64,000 bases of DNA, taken from contig OZ176052.1 of assembly GCA_964247055.1 (NCBI GenBank), positions 4,402,001-4,466,000 of the forward strand, in the 5' to 3' direction. How positions within the stretch are numbered: the stretch's first letter is position 1; each line of letters opens with the position of its first letter. This document shows, piece after piece, positions 47,981 through 60,748 of the stretch. The notes under the pieces are model-generated. The model saw only the letters and a program-made list of their open reading frames with translations, was not told the origin of the DNA and searched no databases. Source of the stretch: Paragordius varius (taxonomy: Eukaryota; Nematomorpha). A program made the position numbers and the translations under genes.

Positions 47981-49719
47981 CACAGTGCGCGCAAAAAATA
48001 AACAAACATGATTTTTGTCTAGAATAATAAGAAATCCCTTGGAAAAGGAGACCCCAAAATTGAAATATTCCATTTTTTCATTTTTGACTAGAAATAGATT
48101 TTTGTCCATATTTTTAAAATTTATTGAGCAAACATGATAAAAATTTTATATATTTTATAAAACCTAATATATTCTTAAGAAAAATACCTAAAACTATTTT
48201 AAAGTATCAATAATTTTTTTATTCCACAAAAATAGAAATTCGTAAATTTTATGACATTGTCAAAATATATTATAAAAAAATTATTTGTAAGAACTCCATA
48301 TTGTTATTATTATTTAAGTTTATGACTTATATATAACATACCAAAGAGTTGGTATATATAATAAAGGCTATGTATCCTTTTAAGTCCCTCAAAAAATTTG
48401 TATTTTTTGAAAAATTTTCGCGATTTTTGTTGCATTTTCCTCACATGCTTTTCACTGTTTCATAAATACAGTATCAGTATCACTATTCCGCAATTTTCAA
48501 AGAATAATCTAACAATTATTGCAATTATATATATTGAAAAACTGATAATAAATGGATTTATTTTTATTCGATAGAATTTTATAATTTTTTACAATAAGAA
48601 TATTTAATTAGGTTTCAACAAAATTTTAAAATAAAAATGTTCCGGTCTTATAAAAATATTGTCAATTACAAACTTCGTTTGCAAAAATTGCTCCTGCAAC
48701 ATCTCTTCAAGTCTAATTCAACAACAACACTTAAAATACATATAAGAATTTAAATTTATTTATACATAATGAATATAATAGTCAAACATAAAGTGATTCC
48801 AATAGTATTCACCAACTATTGGAACTAGTATAGTTTTTTTCTATATGTTTGAGCGTTTGATGGAACCGTTCTTCATCCTGGTCTGTAGCCCTCTACCGGA
48901 ATTAGTATAATTACCTTGCTGTGGGCTCATATTTCCTTGTAATGAACTAATTTCCCAGCAAAATACATGTTGTAATAGGTAATTATTTGTTCAGTTATTT
49001 TAATCAAATTTGTAGGGCGATGATACCTTCCACATATATAGCAGAAAAGGTCTTTATTCAATTTGCAATTGAATTTTTTAACTATATTATTAAATAATAT
49101 ATATATACTTTTATATAAAGTAAAGGTTTCATAATCTTGAAGTTTTATTGGGTTTTTCAGTATTCTTTGAAAATTGCGGATTACTGATACTGTATTTATG
49201 AAACAGTGAGAAGCATGTGAGGAAAATGCAACAAAAATCGCGAAAATTTTTCAAAAAATACAAATTTTTTGAGGGACTTAAAAGGATACATAGCCTTTAT
49301 TGTATATACCAACTTTTTGGTATGTTATATATAGGTCATAAACTTAAATAATAATAACAATATGGAGTTCTTACAAATAATTTTTTTATAATATATTTTG
49401 ACAATATCATAAAATTTACGAATTTCTATTTTTGTGGAATAAAAAAAATTATTGATACTTTAAAATAGTTTTATGTATTTTTCTTAAGAATATATTAGGT
49501 TTTATATAATATATAAAAGTTTTATCATGTTTGCTCAATAAATTTTAAAAATATGGACAAAAATCTATTTCTAGTCAAAAATGAAAAAATGGAATATTTC
49601 AATTTTGGGGCGCATTTTCGCCCCAAAATTTTTGGGGTCTTCTTTTCCAAGGGATTTCTTATTATTCTAGATAAAAATCATGTTTGTTTATTTTTTTACC
49701 CCCTTTTTTGCGCACAGTG
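47981..49719. mobile_element. DNA transposon with long terminal inverted repeats, copy B
   Basis: Counterpart of 10621-12666, with the same CACAGTGCGC and GCGCACAGTG ends next to TAA. About 300 bp at the inner end of the left arm and the start of the spacer are missing near 48505, and a GGGGC block in the left arm near 48055 is deleted. The right arm is complete. Confidence 0.72.
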
Positions 49720-49905
49720 TAACAAATTACCAGTATACGGATAAAACAAAAATTAAACGACAAATATTTTTTTAAAATGGCAATTATTCTTTTATAATAC
49801 TTAATATATAATGCCTGCGTAGCCTATATTAATATTTTAAAATATATAATATGATAGTTTTAACACGCATCTATATTCCTGCAACACCCGCAGTATGGTT
49901 TAGAA

Positions 49906-50133
49906 CAGGGGTGCCCAACACAAATGTTTTCCTTGGGTCGCATTTTTAACTCGAAAAAACCGGCGTGCTGCATTGAAATATATAAGTGGGTGTAATTATT
50001 TTATTTCTTCATATTCGTTGCCTATTGAATAGACTTATTCCGAATATTTGTGTAAACAATATTATTTTTCGAGTATAATCTTACATTTTTCGCGGATTAT
50101 GATGTTCAAGAAGGCCGATGTTGGATACCCCTG
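49906..50133. mobile_element. hAT-type MITE, copy B
   Basis: Same element as 12782-13009. Left end CAGGGGTGCCCAACA, right end TGTTGGATACCCCTG, flanks GTTTAGAA and GTTCAGAA. The flank and target site are the same as in copy A, so the insertion predates the duplication. Confidence 0.82.
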
Positions 50134-50596
50134 GTTCAGAAAATATGATTAATCTTATAAAAAATATTTGCTTTTATTAAATACGTTTTGTCTGTTTAAT
50201 TTTAATTTTTTTTAAATTAGAGTTGGCAACAAACAAAAGATTTAAGTTTTATTTTTTTAATATATCTTGCCAATAACTTTTAATTTGGTTTAAAATTTAT
50301 AATTTAAAAAAATTGAGAGTATACTAAATCGCTCTTTTCTTTAATTGTTTTTTAACAAGACATGAAAATAAGATTGTACAAAATAAGGTTACCATATCTC
50401 ATTATTATATATGATTATGATTAAAATTTATTATTTTTGTATGATATAGTGACCCTAATTTTGGGGTTAACTAGGGATAAGAAAACATTAAATAAATATA
50501 TATATATAATGACAATTTTATTGTAAATCAATTGAGATAGGTGTATGAAAAGCAAAATGCGTTATAGCATTAGATGTTTTTAGTGTAATGACGAAA

Positions 50597-53500
50597 CCAC
50601 GCATCAGTATTAGGATAGATGAAGTTTATATTCATTGTTTTGGGTGTGAACTAATTCGAAACAGATTTTGCCGGACGGTTTAATGTTAGACTTGACTAAA
50701 TTCATGCAACTGTGTTATTAGATTTTTCCATTATTCTGTTTTACATCCATCCGTTACTGAAACCGCCAAGAAACAGTATTAGGATAGATAGAGTGTATGT
50801 CGGTTGTTTTGGATGTGAACCAATTTGAAACAGATTTTGCCGGACAGTTTAATGTTAGACTTGGCTAAATTGATGCAACTGTGTTATTACATTTTACCAT
50901 TATTCTGTTTTACATCCATCCGTCACTGAAACCGCCAAGAAACAGTATTAGGATAGATAGAGTGTATGTCGGTTGTTTTGGATGTGAACCAATTTGAAAC
51001 AGATTTTGCCGGACAGTTTAATGTTAGACTTGGCTAAATTGATGCAACTGTGTTATTAGATTTTACCATTATTCTGTTTTACATCCATCCGTCACTGAAA
51101 CCGCCAAGAAACAGTATTAAGATAGATAGAGTGTATGTCGGTTGTTTTGGATGTGAACCAATTTGAAACAGTTTTTGCCGGACAGTTTAATGTTAGACTT
51201 GGCTAAATTGATGCAACTGTGTTATTACATTTTACCATTATTCTGTTTTACATCCATCCGTCACTGAAACCGCCAAGAAACAATATTAGGATAGATAGAG
51301 TGTATGTCGGTTGTTTTGGATGTGAACCAATTCGAAACATATTTTGCGGGACGGTTTAATGTTAGACTTGGCTAAATTGATGCAACTGTGTTATTAGATT
51401 TTTCTATTATTCTGTTTTACATCCATCCGTCACCGAAACCGCTGCGAATCAGTATCAGGATAGATAGAGTGTATGTCGGTTGTTTTGGGTGTGAACTAAT
51501 TCGAAACAGATTTTTCCGGACGGTTTAATGTTAGACTTGGCTAAATTGATGCAACTGTGTTATTAGATTTTTCCATTATTCTGTTTTACATCCATCCGTC
51601 ACCGAAACCGCCAAGAAACAGTATTAGGATAGATAGAGTGTATGTCGGTTGTTTTGGATGTGAACCAATTTGAAACAGATTTTGCCGGACAGTTTAATGT
51701 TAGACTTGGCTAAATTGATGCATCTGTTATTAGATTTTCCCATTATTCTGTTTTACATCCATCCGTCACTGAAACCGCTGCGAATCAGTATCAGGATAGA
51801 TAGAGTGTATGTCGGTTGTTTTGGATGTGAACCAATTCGAAACAGATTTTGCCGGATTGTTTAATGTTAGACTTGGCTAAATTGATGCAACTGTGTTATT
51901 AGATTTTACCATTATTCTGTTTTACATCCATCCGTCAATGAAACCGCCAAGAAACAATATTAGGATAGATAGAGTGTATGTCGGTTGTATTGGGTGTGAA
52001 CAAATCTGAAAGAGATTTTGCCGGACAGTTTAATGTTAGACTTGGCTGAATTGATGCAACTGTGTTATTAGATTTTTAAATTATTCTGTTTTACATCCAT
52101 CCGTCACCGAAACCGCTACGAATCAGTATCAGGATAGATAGAGTGTATGTCGGTTGTTTTGGATGTGAACCAATTCGAAACAGATTTTGCCGGATGGTTT
52201 AATGTTAGACGTGGCTGAATTGATGCAACTGTGTTATTAGATTTTTAAATTATTCTGTTTTACATCCATCCGTCACCGAAACCGCTACGAATCAGTATCA
52301 GGATAGATAGAGTGTATGTCGGTTGTTTTGGATGTGAACTAACTTGAAACAGATTTTGCCGGACAGTTTAATGTTAGACTTGGCTAAATTGATGCAACTG
52401 TGTTATTAGATTTTACCATTATTCTGTTTTCCATCCATCCGTCACTGAAACCGCCAAGAAACAGTATTAAGATAGATAGAGTGTATGTCGGTTGTTTTGG
52501 ATGTGAACCAATTTGAAACAGATTTTGCCGGACAGTTTAATGTTAGACTTGGCTAAATTGATGCAACTGTGTTATTACATTTTACCATTATTCTGTTTTA
52601 CATCCATCCGTCACTGAAACCGCCAAGAAACAATATTAGGATAGATAGAGTGTATGTCGGTTGTTTTGGATGTGAACCAATTCGAAACATATTTTGCGGG
52701 ACGGTTTAATGTTAGACTTGGCTAAATTGATGCAACTGTGTTATTAGATTTTTCTATTATTCTGTTTTACATCCATCCGTCACCGAAACCGCTGCGAATC
52801 AGTATCAGGATAGATAGAGTGTATGTCGGTTGTTTTGGGTGTGAACTAATTCGAAACAGATTTTTCCGGACGGTTTAATGTTAGACTTGGCTAAATTGAT
52901 GCAACTGTGTTATTAGATTTTTCCATTATTCTGTTTTACATCCATCCGTCACCGAAACCGCCAAGAAACAGTATTAGGATAGATAGAGTGTATGTCGGTT
53001 GTTTTGGATGTGAACCAATTTGAAACAGATTTTGCCGGACAGTTTAATGTTAGACTTGGCTAAATTGATGCATCTGTTATTAGATTTTCCCATTATTCTG
53101 TTTTACATCCATCCGTCACTGAAACCGCTGCGAATCAGTATCAGGATAGATAGAGTGTATGTCGGTTGTTTTGGATGTGAACCAATTCGAAACAGATTTT
53201 GCCGGATTGTTTAATGTTAGACTTGGCTAAATTGATGCAACTGTGTTATTAGATTTTACCATTATTCTGTTTTACATCCATCCGTCAATGAAACCGCCAA
53301 GAAACAATATTAGGATAGATAGAGTGTATGTCGGTTGTATTGGGTGTGAACAAATTCGAAAGAGATTTTGCCGGACAGTTTAATGTTAGACTTGGCTGAA
53401 TTGATGCAACTGTGTTATTAGATTTTTAAATTATTCTGTTTTACATCCATCCGTCACCGAAACCGCTACGAATCAGTATCAGGATAGATAGAGTGTATGT

Positions 53501-56500
53501 CGGTTGTTTTGGATGTGAACCAATTTGAAACAGATTTTGCCGGACAGTTTAATGTTAGACTTGGCTAAATTGATGCAACTGTGTTATTATATTTTACCAT
53601 TATTCTGTTTTACATCCATCCGTCACTGAAACCGCCAAGAAACAGTATTAGGATAGATAGAGTGTATGTCGGTTGTTTTGGATGTGAACCAATTTGAAAC
53701 AGATTTTGCCGGACAGTTTTATGTTAGACTTGGCTAAATTGATGCAACTGTGTTATTAGATTTTACCATTATTCTGTTTTACATCCATCCGTCACTGAAA
53801 CCGCCAAGAAACAGTATTAGGATAGATAGAGTGTATGTCGGTTGTATTGGGTGTGAACAAATTCGAAACAGATTTTGCCGGACAGTTTAATGTTAGACTT
53901 GGCTGAATTGATGCAACTGTGTTATTAGATTTTTAAATTATTCTGTTTTACATCCATCCGTCACCGAAACCGCTACGAATCAGTATCAGGATAGATAGAG
54001 TGTATGTCGGCTGTTTTGGATGTGAACTAACTTGAAACAGATTTTGCCGGACAGTTTAATGTTAGACTTGGCTAAATTGATGCAACTGTGTTATTAGATT
54101 TTACCATTATTCTGTTTTACATCCATCCGTCACCGAAACCGCTACGAATCAGTATCAGGATAGATAGAGTGTATGTCGGTTGTTTTGGGAGTGAACTAAT
54201 TCGAAACAGATTTTGCCGGACGGTTTAATGTTAGACTTGGCTAAATTGATGCAACTGTGTTATTAGATTTTAAATTATTCTGTTTTACATCCATCCGTCA
54301 CCGAAACCGCCAAGAAACAGTACTAGGATAGATAGAGTGTATGTCGGTTGTTTTGGATGTGAACCAATTTGAAACAGATTTTGCCGGACAGTTTAATGTT
54401 AGACTTGGTTGAATTGATGCAACTGTGTTATTAGATTTTTAAATTATTCTGTTTTACATCCATCCGTCACCGAAACCGCTACGAATCAGTATCAGGATAG
54501 ATAGAGTGTATGTCGGCTGTTTTGGATGTGAACTAACTTGAAACAGATTTTGCCGGACAGTTTAATGTTAGACTTGGCTAAATTGATGCAACTGTGTTAT
54601 TAGATTTTACCATTATTCTGTTTTACATCCATCCGTCACTGAAACCGCCAAGAAACAGTATTAGGTAGATAGAGTGTATGTCGGTTGTATTGGGTGTGAA
54701 CAAATAACAGATTTTGCCGGACAGTTTAATGTTAGACTTGGTTGAATTGATGCAACTGTGTTATTAGATTTTTAAATTATTCTGTTTTACATCCATCCGT
54801 CACCGAAACCGCTACGAATCAGTATCAGGATAGATAGAGTGTATGTCGGCTGTTTTGGATGTGAACTAACTTGAAACAGATTTTGCCGGACAGTTTAATG
54901 TTAGACTTGGCTAAATTGATGCAACTGTGTTATTAGATTTTACCATTATTCTGTTTTACATCCATCCGTCACCAAAACCGCTACGAATCAGTATCAGGAT
55001 AGATAGAGTGTATGTCGGTTGTTTTGGGAGTGAACTAATTCGAAACAGATTTTGCCGGACGGTTTAATGTTGGACTTGGCTAAATTGATGCAACTGTGTT
55101 ATTAGATTTTAAATTATTCTGTTTTACATCCATCCGTCACCGAAACCGCCAAGAAACAGTATTAGGATAGATATAGTGTATGTCGGTTGTTTTGGATGTG
55201 AACCAATTTAAAACAGATTTTGCCGGACAGTTTAATGTTAGACTTGGTTAAATTGATGCAACTGTGTTATTAGATTTTACCATTATTCTGTTTTACATCC
55301 ATCCGTCACTGAAACCGCCAAGAAACAGTATTAGGATAGATAGATTTTATGTCGGTTGTTTTGGATGTGATCCAATTCGAAACAGATTTTGCCGGATGGT
55401 TTAATGTTAGACGTGGCTGAATTGATGCAACTGTGTTATTAGATTTTTAAATTATTCTGTTTTACATCCATCCGTCACCGAAACCGCTACGAATCAGTAT
55501 CAGGATAGATAGAGTGTATGTCGGTTGTTTTGGATGTGAACCAACTTGAAACAGATTTTGCCGGACAGTTTAATGTTAGACTTGGCTAAATTGATGCAAC
55601 TGTGTTTTTAGATTTTACCATTATTCTGTTTTTCATCCATCCGTCACCGAAACCGCTACGAATCAGTATCAGGATAGATAGAGTGTATGTCGGTTGTTTT
55701 GGGAGTGAACTAATTCGAAACAGATTTTGCCGGACGGTTTAATGTTAGACTTGGCTAAATTGATGCAATATTAGATTTTAAATTATTCTGTTTTACATCC
55801 ATCCGTCACCGAAACCGCCAAGAAACAGTATTAGGATAGATAGAGTCTATGTCGGTTGTTTTGGATGTGAACCAATTTGAAACAGATTTTGCCGGACAGT
55901 TTAATGTTAGACTTGGCTAAATTGATGCAACTGTGTTATTAGATTTTACCATTATTCTGTTTTACATCCATCCGTCACTGAAACCGCCAAGAAACAGTAT
56001 TAGGATAGATAGATTGTATGTCGGTTGTTTTGGATGTGATCCAATTCGAAACAGATTTTGCCGGATGGTTTAATGTTAGACGTGGCTGAATTGATGCAAC
56101 TGTGTTATTAGATTTTTAAATTATTCTGTTTTACATCCATCCGTCACCGAAACCGCTACGAATCAGTATCAGGATAGATAGAGTGTATGTCGGCTGTTTT
56201 AGATGTCAACTAACTTGAAACAGATTTTGCCGGACAGTTTAATGTTAGACTTGGCTGAATTGATGCAACTGTGTTATTAGATTTTACCATTATTCTGTTT
56301 TACATCCATCCGTCACTGAAACCGCCAAGAAACAGTATTAGGATAGATAGAGTGTATGTCGGTTGTATTGGGTGTGAACAAATTCGGAACAGATTTTGCC
56401 GGACAGTTTAATGTTAGACTTGGCTGAATTGATGCAACTGTGTTATTAGATTTTTAAATTATTCTGTTTTACATCCATCCGTCACCGAAACCGCTACGAA

Positions 56501-56845
56501 TCAGTATCAGGATAGATAGAGTGTATGTCGGTTGTTTTGGGTGTGAACCAATTCGAAACAGATTTTGCCGGACGGTTTAATGTTAGACTTGGCTAAATTG
56601 ATGCAACTGTGTTATTAGATTTTACCATTATTCTGTTTTACATCCATCCGTCACTGAAACCGCCAAGAAACAGTATTAGGATAGATAGAGTGTTTGTCGG
56701 TTGTTTTGGATGTGAACCAATTTGAAACAGATTTTGCCTGACGGTTTAATGTTAGACTTGGCTAAATTGAATTTACTGAAACTACCTATGCGGATTATCC
56801 TAATATTGTCTTTTACATCCACTCATCACCGAAACCCCAATGTTC
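50597..56845. repeat. 169-bp satellite array, about 37 monomers (copy B)
   Basis: Same monomer and the same two linked variants as the copy A array. A rare variant CAATATTAGG recurs at 51281 and 52631 and again at 51955 and 53305, each 1350 bp apart (eight monomers). This is a higher-order repeat not seen at that period in copy A. Two identical 64-codon frames (51670 and 53020) are just this repeat unit read through the satellite. The degenerate terminal monomer is the same as in copy A. Confidence 0.97.
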
Positions 56846-57087
56846 AGCAACAAGATAGATTAAGATTAACGTTGATATACGAGATGAGAATTACTTGAAA
56901 GGAGGTTTTGATGAAGGCGTATAATTGATTGGCCAGTGTTCGTGCTCAATTGCATTGCAGTATTAAAACATTAAAATTTTAATTTAAATGTTAAATTTAG
57001 AAAAACATTAAATTTAAAAATGATTGTTGCTGTTCGGTTATATATGCTCCTGATATAAACAATTTGTATAATAACGATTAAATAATG

Positions 57088-57279
57088 TATCACAGTATAT
57101 TGATATAAAAAGGACAGAAAGAAAAAACTAAAAAGACAACCATATTTTTTATAACCTAAATTATTACCAATTTACATTTCTAATTTCCCATTTGCAACCC
57201 AAAGAGATGAGTTAAATTAACCAAAAAGGATATGGTTGTTCTTTATAAAAAATGTTTAAATTTAATGATATAAACTGTA
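57088..57279. mobile_element. Tc1/mariner-like MITE, copy B
   Basis: Counterpart of 29234-29437; its left end has decayed (TATCACAGTATATTG) and a few bases of the arm are lost. Confidence 0.5.
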
Positions 57280-57300
57280 AATTTCGTTTAACAAAGTTTT

Positions 57301-58194
57301 AACTTCATTACCTCTTCACTTATTTGTCCTAGACCTTCTGGAGTAGTTTTACATCCCAGAGCTCAATTTTGTTATTAACCTACAAGTTAAAATTATTTTA
57401 TAAAATTTAATTATCTAACATATTTTCATTTAGGTAAAAAGCTTATATTTCTTACAATGTGACTTCTAGAGTTCGAAATCGGAAATCCAAAACAAAATGA
57501 ACAGCTGATATTAAAATTGAAATATATTATGTTTTTACTGGTAAAATAGAGCCTGAAAGCTTTTTATAAGAATTTACATTTTCACACCATAATATACATT
57601 TATTTGTTTGTTGCATTAGTAATGTAAAATTCATGGAAAAAAATGGCAGCAAAAATTTAATATATGCAACAAAAAGATTATTTTTATATATAACTAGCGT
57701 CGTACTTCTTGGTGGGGTTGGCATCTGCACCTCTAATTAATATATTATAATCTCATAATTTTGTCGAAAAATAACCATAAAAACATATTTTTGAGCGAGT
57801 CTAAGAATATAAAGGCTCCTAGCACACCAAATTTAAACCATACTTACAAAAAATAATTATTCGGTATTTATTTTTAAAAAAACATAAGCAAATATTGGGT
57901 AAAACGTGCAAAAAAACAATATTTATGTTATTGACATTGCGTTTATAAATAATAAAAATGAAGTGTATAAATTTGTCCACTTCAATGAGTGGAATATGTC
58001 CATATTTGTATTTTTTTTCTAAATTGTTTTATTGGCTTTTAAAAAAGAGGGGTGGGGGGGCGCCATAAAAGTTTTTTGCCCCGGGCGCCGCAAACGCTCA
58101 GTACGTCACTGGGCTTTATACATTAAATACTTTAAAATATTCAAAATTTATATCGCTAGCGGAATGTAAAACTACCCTAAAAGGTAATGGAGTG
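57301..58194. mobile_element. Element X, copy B, split by a later insertion
   Basis: Left half matches 29459-29815 and right half matches 29910-29982. Between them lies about 458 bp (57655-58112) absent from copy A, where about 95 bp stands instead. Confidence 0.65.
57655..58112. mobile_element. Insertion in copy B only, hAT-like end
   Basis: The right part is strikingly GC-rich (GGGGTGGGGGGGCGCCATAA, then CCCCGGGCGCCGCAAACGC) and ends CAGTACGTCACTG, the reverse of a CAGTGACGTA terminus like that of CAGTGGCGTA-ended DNA transposons. A partner-like piece, AGCGTCGTACTTCTTGG, lies near 57697. Because it is found only in copy B, it arrived after the duplication or replaced part of element X there. 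Confidence 0.55.
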
Positions 58195-58784
58195 TTAATT
58201 AAATTACGAAGTAATATAATTAATTGGAATTATTAAATTATATAATAAAATTGCTTGATAATAAGCGTTTTTATTTTGTTTCCATCGTGCCTCAAAAGTA
58301 TGAAGTACGCTTCTACAAATTTTTGCTGGATAATTTTTCCATTAAAATATGATTTTGCCATATATCATTGTTAAAAGGTTATCAAATCTGGCATTTTTGC
58401 GTTCATTAAAAATAAACAATAAAGGGTCTTATTTTCAATATACGATATGATTTAATTATAGTTTTTGTATAAACTTAAACCTACAAAACAAGTTGATTCA
58501 ATATGCTCAAATTTTGCGGCTTTATTAAATTTTTAAAGACAAATTTTTTGATGATGAATCTTTAATCAAAAATATGATATGATAGTTCAGCATCGATTAT
58601 ATAGAAAAAGCATAGCGTATAATTAAATTAAATAATTATGTTAAGCAGAACCGTTTCAAAACACTGATATCATAAACGATATTAAAAATTATTGCGCAAA
58701 AATAATAGGTTTATTAGAAAATATAAATTTCATCAAATTATTATTTGTGTATACTGTGCTATCACATATTTATTTTTTCATATT

Positions 58785-58910
58785 ATGACTTCGGCTTCAG
58801 ACTCTGTTACCGATGTGATAAAAAGGTTTTTGAGGATATCACTGTCAAGTGGGCATGATACCGATGAGTGGCTAACTTTATATGCATTTTGGGTCATTTT
58901 ATTAGAAGAG
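58785..58910 (+). CDS. Exon-like 42-codon frame (copy B)
   Basis: Counterpart of 30566-30691, still open and still ending at GAAGAG/GTATTG. It differs from copy A at two neighbouring codons. Same reservations as for copy A. Confidence 0.22.
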
Positions 58911-58940
58911 GTATTGTAAGAAATTTTCAAAATTTCTAAG

Positions 58941-59208
58941 CAGGGCTTAGGACCCGAGCCTAAAATTGGAACCGATTCCAAAACGCTTTTTAAAAACTGC
59001 CGGTTCTTTACATATTATTCCGTTCTAACCGATTATTATAAAAGTGGAACCTGTTTTAAAATGGTAAAATTTCAAAACTATCCCAGTTTTGGTTATAGCA
59101 TTTTTTTCGGTTTCAAAACCGGTTTAATTGGAACGTATTCCAAAAATATTTATTTGAAAATTGTCCCGGTTCTCATCGTGGAACAACGGTTTTGGTTCCA
59201 AGTCCTAG
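58941..59208. mobile_element. hAT-type MITE with GGAACC-rich ends, copy B
   Basis: Counterpart of 30722-30989, with the same ends and small differences inside. Confidence 0.6.
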
Positions 59209-59458
59209 TTTTAAGTACAAGTCTGATAATTGAAAAAAATTTTTGAAACAAAATACGTCACTAAGCAGTATAAACGTTGTTTTAAAAAGTACTAATGTGA
59301 AATTAAACACCCATCGTTCTCTTATTAATCTGCCAGATTATATTCGATTACCAATGTGGATTTTTTTATACCCATCTAATATATGACTAATATGTTTGAC
59401 TCAATAATTATCATCCATTGAGATTAAAGATTATATAAATTTGAACCGAAGTTTAGAG

Positions 59459-59583
59459 CATGGTGGATAACACAATTGGCTTTGCTGGCCGCATTCGAAA
59501 TATGGCCTCAATAAATAAATTAGTTTTCAAACATTTTAAAAATTAAGGATTTTGCTCGGAGGGCTGCGTGTTGAATATCCCTG
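59459..59583. mobile_element. Short degenerate hAT MITE, copy B
   Basis: Counterpart of 31243-31367, same ends and flanks. Confidence 0.58.
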
Positions 59584-60113
59584 GTTTAGTACAGCTTTAT
59601 CAATTAACTCAAAAATTGAAAGGAGATATTTAATTGTCAATTTAATAAAATTTCAAACTAATTTCAAACTACTTTTTGACACTTAATTAGATGCGTTATT
59701 GTTATATGATATGACTCAGATTTTATAACCATAAAATAACCAAATGATTATTAAAAAATAAAATTGTGTTTAAGTAGGATTAATATCCCGAATACATAAT
59801 TGTGATCAAACGGTTTCTTAAATTTTTCCTCCTTATTTATTTACAAAATTAATTTAACCGAAATTAAATACCGTTAAAAAAGAATAGGCATTACTTATAA
59901 TCTAATGGGCTACATTTTTCATGAATCTAGCTGAAATATTCAACTTGAGAAAACAAGAACATAGCGATATACTATTAATTGTGAATTAATGGCCTGCGTT
60001 TATATATTAGAAGATTGTTATGTTTCGTGATATTTGCAATATATCTAGAATTACCGATTTAGGATGAAATAAATATGGCAAAACAAAAATGTTGGGCTTG
60101 CAATGCTTTATAA

Positions 60114-60359
60114 CAGGGGTGTTAACATGCGGCCCTTTGAGACTTTAGACCCGGCACGCGGAAAATTTGAAAATGTATAATTTACAAAAATATGATCACA
60201 AAACTTTATTAAAATACATATATATTGTTTGGATTTCAAGCTCTTATGTTTGTCTAATAAATTCTTTATGAATGCCCATATATATTTCAAATCCAGCCTC
60301 CTACCAGATTTATGGAAACAAAAATGCGGCTTTGAAGCCATTTGTGGTAAACATCCTTG
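60114..60359. mobile_element. hAT-type MITE with GCGGCCC, copy B
   Basis: Counterpart of 31898-32141. It keeps the fuller left end CAGGGGTGTTAACATGCGG, which shows that copy A lost a few bases there. Confidence 0.7.
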
Positions 60360-60510
60360 TTTATGAATTTATTGTTAAAGAATGAAGCGTATCCATAATT
60401 ATCTATTTGTATCTACCCTTAACTAGCTTTAGCTTTTTTATAAGTATATAGTTTTTCAGCAATTTGTATTGTAAAAATCAGAAATAAATTAAAGAACAAA
60501 AAAATAAATT

Positions 60511-60705
60511 TTGTCCCTAACTATTCATATATTAAAGGACATATTATTGCTCGTTGAGCCAGATATTACCTTAGATGGAGATAGTGTATTTTATGCAAAT
60601 TTAAATCGGCTTTACCAAGAAACATCAACAATATCTATCAGAGAGTGCTCAATTTATTGTTTATATAAATATAGGGCAGATTCAATTTCTAATAAACTAA
60701 AATAA
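60511..60705 (+). CDS. 64-codon frame, unrecognised (copy B)
   Basis: Translation identical to 32296-32490; only the stop codon differs (TAA here, TGA in copy A). See that entry for doubts. Confidence 0.2.
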   Translation: MSLTIHILKDILLLVEPDITLDGDSVFYANLNRLYQETSTISIRECSIYCLYKYRADSISNKLK

Positions 60706-60748
60706 TTAATTTACTTATTCCAACTAACTTTATAATTATAACGTATAA

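Larger units (their letters stand above)
42890..60748 (+). repeat. Segmental duplication, copy B
   Basis: Direct copy of 2088-32540. It differs by loss of the interval matching 2238-5614 (most of eIF3e), a shorter satellite (50597-56845), loss of part of the left arm of the long-armed transposon near 48505, a retained stretch near 49806-49890 absent from copy A, and an extra insertion at about 57655-58112. It is abruptly ended at 60748/60749 by hAT sequence. Order and orientation of all other parts are the same as in copy A. Confidence 0.9.

Noticed and set aside
51670-53214. Two identical 64-codon frames
   Set aside because: They are satellite monomers read in one frame and repeated by the 1350 bp block.
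2088-60748. One giant transposable element present twice
   Set aside because: The copies start inside eIF3e sequence and have no matching terminal repeats or element genes spanning them; a segmental duplication fits better.
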